Shown one piece after another: positions 1-4,894 of a stretch of 6,571 nucleotides of DNA (its first letter is position 1; each line of letters opens with the position of its first letter). The position numbers and the translations under genes were made by a program. The stretch lies in contig JBGPPD010000169.1 in NCBI GenBank assembly GCA_041488375.1, forward strand, positions 1-6,571, given 5' to 3'. The stretch comes from JAABQT01 sp041488375 (GTDB lineage Bacteria > Pseudomonadota > Gammaproteobacteria > Burkholderiales > SG8-39). A model generated the notes under the pieces. The model saw only the letters and a list, made by a program, of their open reading frames with translations. It had not been told where the DNA came from and made no database searches.

Positions 1-175
1 CGGCGGGGCCTTTGGGGCGTTTAAGTGCCATGGGTCAACAATCAATTGGTAGCGATAACCCCGCCCGGGCCTTGCGGCAAGTCGCGCGGGGAGGAAGAGT
101 TCGGCGATTCTAGTGCCGGGTATCGAAGCCTCCAATTCGGCGCCACGATTTCGTAAGCCCGGTTCGGCTGATCCC
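1..175. other. left-edge stretch without a supportable gene
   Basis: No complete gene is visible here. On the minus strand an ATG at 29-31 opens a frame (MALKRPKGPA) that runs off the left edge after ten codons. It has no Shine-Dalgarno, so it is only a possible gene start. A second minus frame, from a TTG at 133-135, is also open to the edge but likewise lacks a ribosome site. A hairpin-capable segment (CCCCGC at 59-64 with GCGGGG at 86-91) lies between these and a weak candidate promoter at 107-135. Confidence 0.4.
107..135 (-). promoter_or_regulatory. weak candidate sigma70 promoter pointing to the left edge
   Basis: On the minus strand a TTGGAG at 130-135 (three of six matches to the -35 consensus) is followed after exactly 17 nt by TAGAAT at 107-112 (five of six to the -10). 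This would start a transcript near 100 with a leader of about 70 nt before the possible ATG at 31. The -10 hexamer is the same as that of the vapBC promoter. The -35 is poor and the downstream gene is unproven, so this is tentative. Confidence 0.25.
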
Positions 176-319
176 CTACCTTCGACTCTCCACGAGCAGT
201 TCCGCCACCGTTTTCCTTCCGCGCAGCGTCGCAACCGGCTTGCGACGGCAGAGCTTTCGCCCGCTCCACTGGACGAGTCCCATCTTCCGCATCGCCAACA
301 GACGCCGGCGCAGGTTCAC
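176..319 (-). pseudogene. 47-codon frame with a Phd/YefM-antitoxin-like C-terminal tail, probable antitoxin remnant
   Basis: A GTG at 317-319 overlaps the vapC stop (GTGA, 316-319) and opens a 47-codon frame ending in TAG at 176-178. The last 35 or so residues include VQWSGRK, RKPVATLRGR and KTVAELLVESRR. From memory of the family, this is how many Phd/YefM antitoxins that neutralise PIN toxins end (a WSGxKP stretch, then a small basic segment, then xxELLxExRR). The N-terminal DNA-binding half of such an antitoxin is absent, because that space is occupied by vapC. I infer a truncated antitoxin left by recombination between toxin-antitoxin loci, or less likely a short translated peptide coupled to vapC. 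No separate Shine-Dalgarno is seen. The same frame is open further upstream, but only as a shadow of vapC. Confidence 0.35.
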
Positions 320-717
320 GCCCAGTTCTCCACCTTCAGCCCTTCGACCCGGCGAAAGTGCTTCTCGTTGTTCGTCACCAGCACCGCCCCGGCGCTGCGC
401 GCGTGGGCCGCGATCATCAAATCCATGTTGCCGATCGGCGTCCCCGCCGACTCCAGCTTCGCCCGGATGTCGGCGTAGCGCTGGGCGGCGGCGCGCGACC
501 AATCGAGCACCGTCAGCCGGCGCAGGAAATCCGCAACCATCGACGCCAGCGCGCGCGGCGAGCCCTTCGCCTTCACGCCATGGAGCAGTTCCGACTCGGA
601 CACCACGGAGATGCATAACTGCCCGCTATCCAGTTCCTGAAACCGCGCCCGCACAGGCTCCGGGCGACTACGGATGACGTAGCTCGAGATGTCCGTGTCG
701 AGCATGTAGCGTTTCAC
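316..717 (-). CDS. vapC: VapC-type PIN-domain ribonuclease toxin
   Basis: Toxin of a type II toxin-antitoxin module: a metal-dependent endoribonuclease, in characterised members cutting tRNA or rRNA. The 133-residue length is usual for the family. PIN motifs visible: MLDTDISSYVI with the first acidic residue D7, the SESELLHG segment with E43, the GNMDLMIAAHA segment with D99, and the C-terminal TNNEKHFRRVEGL block (114-127) followed by ENW. The TNNxxHFxRVxGLxxENW ending is typical of the VapC/FitB group. The GTG start (715-717) overlaps the vapB stop by GTGA, so translation is expected to be coupled to the antitoxin; an in-frame ATG at codon 5 is the alternative. A small hairpin (CGGAA at 718-722 with TTCCG at 727-731) lies just before the start and covers the only SD-like GGAAG, which could make expression depend on vapB translation. 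The reading frame is intact and all core acidic residues are present. Confidence 0.93.
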   Translation of the reverse strand: MKRYMLDTDISSYVIRSRPEPVRARFQELDSGQLCISVVSESELLHGVKAKGSPRALASMVADFLRRLTVLDWSRAAAQRYADIRAKLESAGTPIGNMDLMIAAHARSAGAVLVTNNEKHFRRVEGLKVENWA

Positions 718-956
718 CGGAACAGCTTCCGTTTCTGCGGCGGCCGGTCGTTACGGCGGCCGAGGAAACCCTGCGCGCCCTGCGGCTTCGCGTCGAAGAA
801 GTCATCCCAGGATGACGGCTTGGCCGAAAGCACAACTTTGTCGCCGACCTTGGACACGAACACCTCGTCGGCGCCCTCGAAGCGAAATTTTGCGGGCAGG
901 CGCACGGCCTGGCTGCGGCCATTGCGGAACAGTTTGGCGGTGGCGGGACGGTCCAT
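714..956 (-). CDS. vapB: VapB-type antitoxin, AbrB/SpoVT fold
   Basis: Antitoxin that binds and inhibits the VapC encoded immediately downstream and, as is usual in the family, represses its own operon. The 80-residue product begins MDRPATAKLF and carries the AbrB-type swapped-hairpin signature: RNGRSQAVRLPAKFRF (about residues 11-26), then DEVFVSKVGDKVVLS (about 30-44). The C-terminal 35 residues (SSWDDFFDAKPQGAQGF, then a basic tail) form the expected toxin-binding extension, where WDDFFD is a common element. I chose the ATG at 954-956 over an in-frame TTG at 975-977 because a GGAGG (964-968) lies 7 nt upstream of it. The stop overlaps the vapC start by 4 nt. A strong promoter lies 28-56 bp upstream. 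Confidence 0.92.
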   Translation of the reverse strand: MDRPATAKLFRNGRSQAVRLPAKFRFEGADEVFVSKVGDKVVLSAKPSSWDDFFDAKPQGAQGFLGRRNDRPPQKRKLFR

Positions 957-983
957 GGGCAGTCCTCCGGGTGGCAATGCCGG

Positions 984-1012
984 ATTCTAGGCCGACCGAT
1001 GGTATATATCAA
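984..1012 (-). promoter_or_regulatory. sigma70 promoter of vapBC with putative operator repeats
   Basis: On the minus strand TTGATA (1007-1012, five of six to the -35 consensus) is separated by exactly 17 nt from TAGAAT (984-989, five of six to the -10). Transcription should start near 977, giving a leader of about 20 nt that contains the GGAGG of vapB. An AT-rich near-palindrome (GGTATATATC, 1001-1010) overlaps the -35. A 7-bp direct repeat (TAGGCCG on the plus strand) occurs at 988-994, over the -10, and at 1017-1023, just upstream of the -35, 29 bp apart. These are candidate binding sites for VapB or the VapBC complex; that role is inferred. Confidence 0.75.
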
Positions 1013-1040
1013 GGCATAGGCCGGAGAGCGGACGCAACAC

Positions 1041-1358
1041 TCACCACCAGGACCATTTGGCGCCGTGGCGGTGGCGCGCCTGCATCACCGGGTCAAGACC
1101 CGGATCGGCGATCCAGCGCAGAAGCTGGCGCGTATCCGCGTTGCGCTGGCGTCGCTTGAATATCCTGCAGAACCAGTGCGGCACGCCGCCTTTCATCGTG
1201 AATTCGGCGTCCGAATGAAAGCGCGCGATTGCGCGCCGGCCTGCGTTGGAGCGTGCATCGAGCAACGCGTGCGCCCACCAGGGCGTTGCGTCGCTCCGGT
1301 CGCGCAGCACCCAGCGATACTCGTGGCGCTCGCCGCGACGGCGGTAAGTGCGTGACAT
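1041..1358 (-). CDS. small Arg/Trp-rich basic protein, function unknown
   Basis: I do not recognise a named family. The 105-residue product is very basic and aromatic: about 20 Arg, 3 Lys and 8 Trp, starting MSRTYRRRGERHEYRWVLRD and ending with a KWSWW tail. No signal peptide, membrane segment or catalytic motif is apparent. The central FHSDAEF and GGVPHWF segments, the Arg-rich block (residues 65-81) and the Trp-rich end suggest a small nucleic-acid-binding protein, but this is inferred from composition only. The gene is supported by a clear AGGAG (1366-1370) 7 nt before the ATG at 1356-1358. It follows addA on the same strand after a 127-bp gap and precedes the vapBC promoter. A perfect inverted repeat covers its start codon, and a two-codon mini-ORF lies upstream, hinting at translational control. 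Conservation in related genomes would settle whether it is real. Confidence 0.6.
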   Translation of the reverse strand: MSRTYRRRGERHEYRWVLRDRSDATPWWAHALLDARSNAGRRAIARFHSDAEFTMKGGVPHWFCRIFKRRQRNADTRQLLRWIADPGLDPVMQARHRHGAKWSWW

Positions 1359-1391
1359 GACGTGTCTCCTGTGAAGGACAACTACGTCATG
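1356..1391 (-). repeat. perfect inverted repeat across the start region of the small basic-protein gene
   Basis: CATGACGT (1356-1363) and ACGTCATG (1384-1391) are perfect inverted copies with a 20-nt spacer. In the minus-strand mRNA they can form an 8-bp hairpin whose 3' arm contains the gene's ATG, whose loop holds its AGGAG, and whose 5' arm contains the ATG of the upstream mini-ORF. It could act as a translational control element or, at DNA level, as an operator with half-sites 28 bp apart. Confidence 0.5.
1382..1390 (-). promoter_or_regulatory. two-codon mini-ORF (Met-Thr-stop) with its own Shine-Dalgarno
   Basis: ATG ACG TAG on the minus strand, preceded by GGAAAGGAG (1399-1407 as complement) with an 8-nt gap to the ATG. 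This is a better ribosome site than many genes have. It lies 23 nt upstream of the start codon of the small basic-protein gene and forms the 5' arm of the hairpin covering that start. A ribosome held here would open the hairpin. It may be chance; function is inferred. Confidence 0.35.
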
Positions 1392-1463
1392 GCGGGCGCT
1401 CCTTTCCGGTGAAATCGTATGAACAGGCGGGCGAATTTACCCCACTGGTCGCTGGATTGGAAA

Positions 1464-1478
1464 CCGGCAGAAAGCCGG
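1464..1478 (-). terminator. weak candidate terminator hairpin after addA
   Basis: Seven bases after the addA stop, the minus strand can form a 5-bp GC stem (CCGGC, 5-nt loop, GCCGG) followed by TTTCCAAT. The stem is short and the U tract poor, so it would at best attenuate transcription into the downstream small gene. Confidence 0.3.
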
Positions 1479-1485
1479 AACCGCG

Positions 1486-4422
1486 CTACCACTCCCTCCA
1501 GCCCTTTTGCAGGGGGAAGTAGAGGCCCTTGTCCGCCCCGCCGAGCGCCTCAGCATACGCCTCGAGCTGCGCCGCGTAGCGCTCCTGCTGCAAATCGAGG
1601 AACACCTCGACCCCGGCGCCCTCGTGGACGCTGGTCTTGTAGTCCACCACCCATTTGCGCCCCTTGTCGTCCTCGAACAGGCGATCGATGCGGAAGCTGC
1701 GCTCCCGATTTCGCAGCCGATGCTCATTGCGCGCCATCGGATGCGGCCCGAGCACCCAGCGCCCGCGCTCGTCAGACAGCGCATTCTTCAACGCCTGCAT
1801 GACCATCTTCACGGCGCTATCCAGGTCGCCGGGTGCTACTCCCCGCCGCTGCAAGTCACTGGCAAATCGAGCGCGCAGCGCATCGACGCGCTTCGCGTCC
1901 CACCCGCGCAGCTCGTCCTCGGCGATGCGCTGCATCCACGCGTGCACCGCGATTCCCGCGTGGCGAACGGTCTCCTTCGCCCAGTCGAACGGAGGCCCCT
2001 CTTCCTCCCTGCCTTCCTCACTCACCGCCCACTCCACCGCCATCGGTTTCCCAGGCATCTCGAAATCTGAAGGCAGCCGCCTCAACTCCCCCGCCGGCAG
2101 CAACTCCTCCACCTCCGACTCCTTCGCCACCGCCGCAGGCAACCTCACCCGCTCGCCCAACGCCGCCCAGGCCAATCCGAGAAGCGAACGCCGCGAAGGC
2201 ATCTTCACCACCCCATCCTCATCCACCTTCACGCACCCGAGCAGGTGCAGCCGCGACTCCGCGCGCGTCGCCGCGACATAAAACAACCGCCCCGCCTCGA
2301 TGTCCTCCGCCTCGCGGTCGAGCTGGCGCACGTACTGGTACAAAGGCTCCTTCTCGCCTCCGGTCTCGTCGATCGGCGCGATGAGCAGGCCACCGCCCGG
2401 CAGGCTCCGCCACGCGAACAGCGGCTTCATCCCCGAGCGCGGCGCCCGGTCCAGACCAGGAACGATGACGGTGTCGAACTCCAACCCCTTCGCCTTGTGG
2501 ACGGTCATGATCTCCACCGCCTCGGGGCCGGCCTCGACGTCGGGCTCGGCGTAGAGCTTGCCGAGGCTCTCGGCGAGAAGAGAAAAGTCCTCGAGCTCGC
2601 CCGCTTCCTCCAGGCGCTCGAGCTCGGCGAAGAAGATCTCCGCGTCTTCGAGGTCCGTGGCGTCTTCCACGCAGGCCGGGCCGCCCAAAGCGAGCCAGAC
2701 CCCTTCCACGCGGTCGCGCAAGGTGCCGCGCAGGCGATTGGTAAGAGCGGGCCCGAGGATGGAGACCATGCGCGCAAGGCGCGGCTTGCCCTGCATCAGC
2801 TCCCAGATGGTGAAGTCGCGCTCGCCTTCGAAGAACTCGGAGAGCTCCGCAAGCGTCAAGCCGCACCACGGCGCGCGCAGGATCGCGAGCCAGGCGACGC
2901 GGTCGGCAAGGTGCGTCAAGGCCCTGGTCAGGGCATACAGGTCCTGCACCACCTGCTTCTCGCCCAGCTGCTCGATTTCCACCGCGCGAAAACGGATGCC
3001 CGCGCCCTTGAGCGCCGGGACGATGGCATCCAGATGGCTGCGGTTGCGAACAAGAATGGCGGTCTTGCCGCGCGCAGCAGAAACAAGCTCCGCCACGCAC
3101 TTCGCCTCCGCCTCGCGGTCGGAGAAGGTGTGCAGCTCGGGCTCGCCTTCGGGATCCGGCGTGTGGAATGGGACTGAGGTCGAGTAGGTAACGGCGCCCG
3201 AGGCCTCGTCCTCGAACGCAGGCAGCACGCCCGGGAACACCTGGTTCACCCAGTCCACGATCGCCGCCTGCGAGCGGAAGTTGGTGGCGAGGTCGATGCG
3301 CTGCAGCCGCACGCCCGGCAGGCCGCGGTCGCGCGCATGCAGGAACAGGCCCACCTGCGCGTCGCGGAAGCGGTAGATGGACTGCATCGGGTCGCCTACG
3401 ACGAACACCGTGCGCCCGTCATCGGTCTCCCAGCCGGCGGTGAGGCGCTCGAGCAGCTCCCACTGCGAGTTGGAGGTGTCCTGGAACTCGTCAACGAGGA
3501 GATGGTGCACGCGCACGTCCATGGAGAGGAGCAGATCCGTGGGATCGTCAGGCGTGCCAAGTGCGCACAAGGCACCATGCGCGATCTGCGTGAAGTCCAC
3601 CTCCCCGCGCTCGCCGAACAGGATCATGAGTTGCGCCACCGCGGGCTTGAGCAAAGCGAGGATCGCGTGCAGCGCCCCCCACTGCGTGTCGGTGTACTTC
3701 TCGGGCGGCAGGAGCAGCAGGGCCGCGAGCGCTTCGCGCAGGCCCGGGATCGCCTGCAGCTCCTCGGGTGCGGGCTTGGGGCGCTTCCTCCACTCGCCCT
3801 TTTGCGTGAGCACCGACTCCGCGAGCTCCACCGACGCCTGCGGGCTAAGCGCCTGGGCGCGGTCGATCAAGCGCTTCCTCTCCGCGGAGAGCGTCGCCTC
3901 CAGATCCTTCCGCGCGGGCGCCTCGCCCGTCTGCCGCAGCCACTGGTCGCGTCGCCCGAGGATCTCCGCGAGCATGCCGGTCGCGCGCGCCACGTCGTTA
4001 TCCAGGTGCGCGAGCAGGCTCGCTACCGCCGGCGTGTGGTTGGCGAGCGTGCGCGCGGCGGCCTCGTAATACAGGCCCGAAGCGTCCTCCACCACCTGCG
4101 GCTGCGCGCCGAACTTGGAGAGCACCGGCATCTGCGCGGTGAGCGAGGCGCACAGCGCGTCGATGGTCTGGATGCGAAGGCGCGGCGCGAGCTCGGGCGA
4201 GATCTGCTCGATCACGCGCCGGCGCATCTCCGCCGCCGCCTTCTTGGTGAAGGTGATGGCGACGATCTCCTCGGGCTTTTGCACCGTCTTCAGGAGCCGC
4301 AGGTAGCGCTCCACGAGCAGCGCGGTCTTCCCCGAGCCCGCGGGCGCCTGCACGATGAAGGAGCGCGTGACGTCCAGCGCCGCGTGGCGCTCATTCTGGT
4401 CCGCGACCCGGTGCTCAACCAT
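1486..4422 (-). CDS. addA: AddA-like UvrD/Rep-family helicase-nuclease subunit
   Basis: Motor and nuclease subunit of an AddAB (RecBCD-type) double-strand-break resection enzyme. Numbered from the ATG at 4420-4422 (978 residues): Walker A APAGSGKT (26-33), motif Ia ITFTKKAAAEM (56-66), Walker B LLVDEFQDTS (308-317), motif III VVGDPMQSIYRFR (341-353), motif IV NFRSQ (381-385), motif V TVHKAKGLEFDTVIVPGL (640-657) and motif VI LFYVAATRAESRL (713-725). The C-terminal PD-(D/E)XK nuclease is intact: H827 in GIAVHAWMQ, D913 in FRIDRLF, D927-Y-K929 in VVDYKTS, and Q952/Y956 in AAQLEAY. An acidic linker precedes the nuclease (about 795-815). The length is somewhat below the roughly 1100-1200 of many AddA proteins, but no motif is missing. 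The ATG has no Shine-Dalgarno; an in-frame TTG at 4429-4431 is an alternative with equally poor context. Its addB partner lies upstream, separated by the inverted hicAB. 'UvrD-helicase domain protein' would be the cautious name. Confidence 0.95.
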   Translation of the reverse strand: MVEHRVADQNERHAALDVTRSFIVQAPAGSGKTALLVERYLRLLKTVQKPEEIVAITFTKKAAAEMRRRVIEQISPELAPRLRIQTIDALCASLTAQMPVLSKFGAQPQVVEDASGLYYEAAARTLANHTPAVASLLAHLDNDVARATGMLAEILGRRDQWLRQTGEAPARKDLEATLSAERKRLIDRAQALSPQASVELAESVLTQKGEWRKRPKPAPEELQAIPGLREALAALLLLPPEKYTDTQWGALHAILALLKPAVAQLMILFGERGEVDFTQIAHGALCALGTPDDPTDLLLSMDVRVHHLLVDEFQDTSNSQWELLERLTAGWETDDGRTVFVVGDPMQSIYRFRDAQVGLFLHARDRGLPGVRLQRIDLATNFRSQAAIVDWVNQVFPGVLPAFEDEASGAVTYSTSVPFHTPDPEGEPELHTFSDREAEAKCVAELVSAARGKTAILVRNRSHLDAIVPALKGAGIRFRAVEIEQLGEKQVVQDLYALTRALTHLADRVAWLAILRAPWCGLTLAELSEFFEGERDFTIWELMQGKPRLARMVSILGPALTNRLRGTLRDRVEGVWLALGGPACVEDATDLEDAEIFFAELERLEEAGELEDFSLLAESLGKLYAEPDVEAGPEAVEIMTVHKAKGLEFDTVIVPGLDRAPRSGMKPLFAWRSLPGGGLLIAPIDETGGEKEPLYQYVRQLDREAEDIEAGRLFYVAATRAESRLHLLGCVKVDEDGVVKMPSRRSLLGLAWAALGERVRLPAAVAKESEVEELLPAGELRRLPSDFEMPGKPMAVEWAVSEEGREEEGPPFDWAKETVRHAGIAVHAWMQRIAEDELRGWDAKRVDALRARFASDLQRRGVAPGDLDSAVKMVMQALKNALSDERGRWVLGPHPMARNEHRLRNRERSFRIDRLFEDDKGRKWVVDYKTSVHEGAGVEVFLDLQQERYAAQLEAYAEALGGADKGLYFPLQKGWREW

Positions 4423-4894
4423 CGGCGTCAACCAATTCGCGGGTGCCCCGTTTGATGCCGAGGGGAGGCGTTTGAGCGATGAAGGTGCGCGAGATTCTGG
4501 AGATCTTGCGGCGCGACGGGTGGTACCTGGTCGCGACGCGCGGGAGCCACCGGCAGTTCAAGCACACTTCCAAACCGGGGCGGGTCACGGTGCCGGGGAA
4601 ACCAAGCGATGACTTACCTCCGGGCCTGTTAAACAGTATCCTTAAGCAGTCCGGACTTAAGGGGTAGGAATCGAGATGCGCTACGCAGTGGTGATCGAGA
4701 AAGCCGAAGGCAACTACGGGGCTTACGTCCCCGACCTGCCTGGCTGTGTCGCGACGGGCGACACCATCGAAGAGGTCGAACGCGAGATCCACGAAGCGAT
4801 CGAGTTCCACCTCGAGGGTATGCGCGCCGACGGCCTGCCGATCCCCGAGCCGAGCAGCCGCGTGGAGTACGTGGAAGTCGCGGCTTAAGGTCAT
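4415..4894 (-). CDS. candidate bridging frame antisense to hicAB, linking the addB stop to the addA start
   Basis: The addB stop is embedded in ATGA (4891-4894), and that ATG has an ideal ribosome site: GGAGG (4902-4906 as complement) at 7 nt. The frame it opens (MTLSRDFHVLH onward) stays open for 159 codons through the complete antisense of hicB and hicA, and stops at 4415-4417. That is 8 nt inside addA, forming an ATGGTTGA overlap. The predicted protein has no family I recognise and its composition looks like an antisense shadow, so I do not think the product itself is selected. Its position suggests it carries ribosomes from addB to the SD-less addA start. Long antisense frames are common in GC-rich DNA, so chance is a serious alternative. 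The two junctions are what make it notable. Confidence 0.3.
   Translation of the reverse strand: MTLSRDFHVLHAAARLGDRQAVGAHTLEVELDRFVDLAFDLFDGVARRDTARQVGDVSPVVAFGFLDHHCVAHLDSYPLSPDCLRILFNRPGGKSSLGFPGTVTRPGLEVCLNCRWLPRVATRYHPSRRKISRISRTFIAQTPPLGIKRGTRELVDADG
4424..4459 (+). repeat. imperfect inverted repeat in the hicA-addA divergent start region
   Basis: GGCGTCAA (4424-4431) and TTGATGCC (4452-4459) pair over 8 nt with one G-U, around a 20-nt spacer. Inside it a second small stem is possible (CGGG at 4440-4443 with CCCG at 4447-4450). Fully paired only in the plus-strand RNA, it would lie in the hicA leader just before GGAGG (4464-4468). It also overlaps the region around the addA start. It may be an operator or a leader hairpin. 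Confidence 0.4.
4479..4667 (+). CDS. hicA: HicA-type mRNA interferase toxin
   Basis: Toxin of a HicAB type II module; HicA is a small double-stranded-RNA-binding-fold ribonuclease that cleaves mRNA. All 62 residues fit the family: MKVREILEILRRDGWYLV as the first helix and strand, then TRGSHRQFKH with the catalytic H24, then RVTVPGKPSDDLPPGLLNSILKQSGL. The length is standard. The ATG is preceded by GGAGG (4464-4468) at 10 nt, slightly long. hicB follows after 8 nt, so the two are one transcript. It is the only gene pair on the plus strand and lies between addB and addA in the opposite direction. I see no convincing promoter hexamers in the 56 bp between the addA and hicA starts, so its promoter may lie inside the addA coding start. 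Confidence 0.94.
   Translation: MKVREILEILRRDGWYLVATRGSHRQFKHTSKPGRVTVPGKPSDDLPPGLLNSILKQSGLKG
4676..4888 (+). CDS. hicB: HicB-type antitoxin, short form without a DNA-binding domain
   Basis: Antitoxin partner of the adjacent HicA. The 70 residues contain the partial RNase-H-like HicB fold: MRYAVVIEKAEGNYGAYVPDLPGC (strands and the conserved YVPDLPGC, 17-24), ATGDTIEEVEREIHEAIEFHLEGM (helix, 26-49), and the GLPIPEPSS turn (53-61) leading to a final strand. Longer HicB proteins continue into a ribbon-helix-helix or helix-turn-helix DNA-binding domain. Here the protein stops right after the fold, so self-repression by HicB binding DNA is not expected from the sequence. The ATG is preceded by a modest AGGA that overlaps the hicA stop (TAGGAATCGAG), suggesting coupling. 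The TAA is only 2 nt from the addB stop on the other strand. No intrinsic terminator is visible, so its transcript should run into the antisense of addB. Confidence 0.94.
   Translation: MRYAVVIEKAEGNYGAYVPDLPGCVATGDTIEEVEREIHEAIEFHLEGMRADGLPIPEPSSRVEYVEVAA

Noticed and set aside
1..31. Possible gene start MALKRPKGPA on the minus strand
   Set aside because: Ten codons only, no Shine-Dalgarno, and the rest is outside the window.
59..91. GC-rich hairpin CCCCGC/GCGGGG as an intrinsic terminator
   Set aside because: No T tract follows on either strand and the inner loop is unbalanced.
176..616. 146-codon minus frame as one full protein
   Set aside because: Upstream of 319 it is an out-of-frame shadow of vapC; only the tail has family-like sequence.
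2219..3100. 293-codon minus-strand frame inside addA
   Set aside because: Out-of-frame shadow of addA with Arg/Gly/Ala-rich composition and no family resemblance; the plus-strand frames at 1507-2281 and 2245-3187 are rejected for the same reason.
3337..4455. 372-codon plus-strand open frame
   Set aside because: It lies wholly antisense to the well-supported addA helicase domain, has a low-complexity Arg/His/Leu composition and is a typical shadow frame of GC-rich DNA.
4423..4890. hicAB as cargo of an insertion sequence
   Set aside because: I see no transposase, terminal inverted repeats or duplicated target flanking the module.
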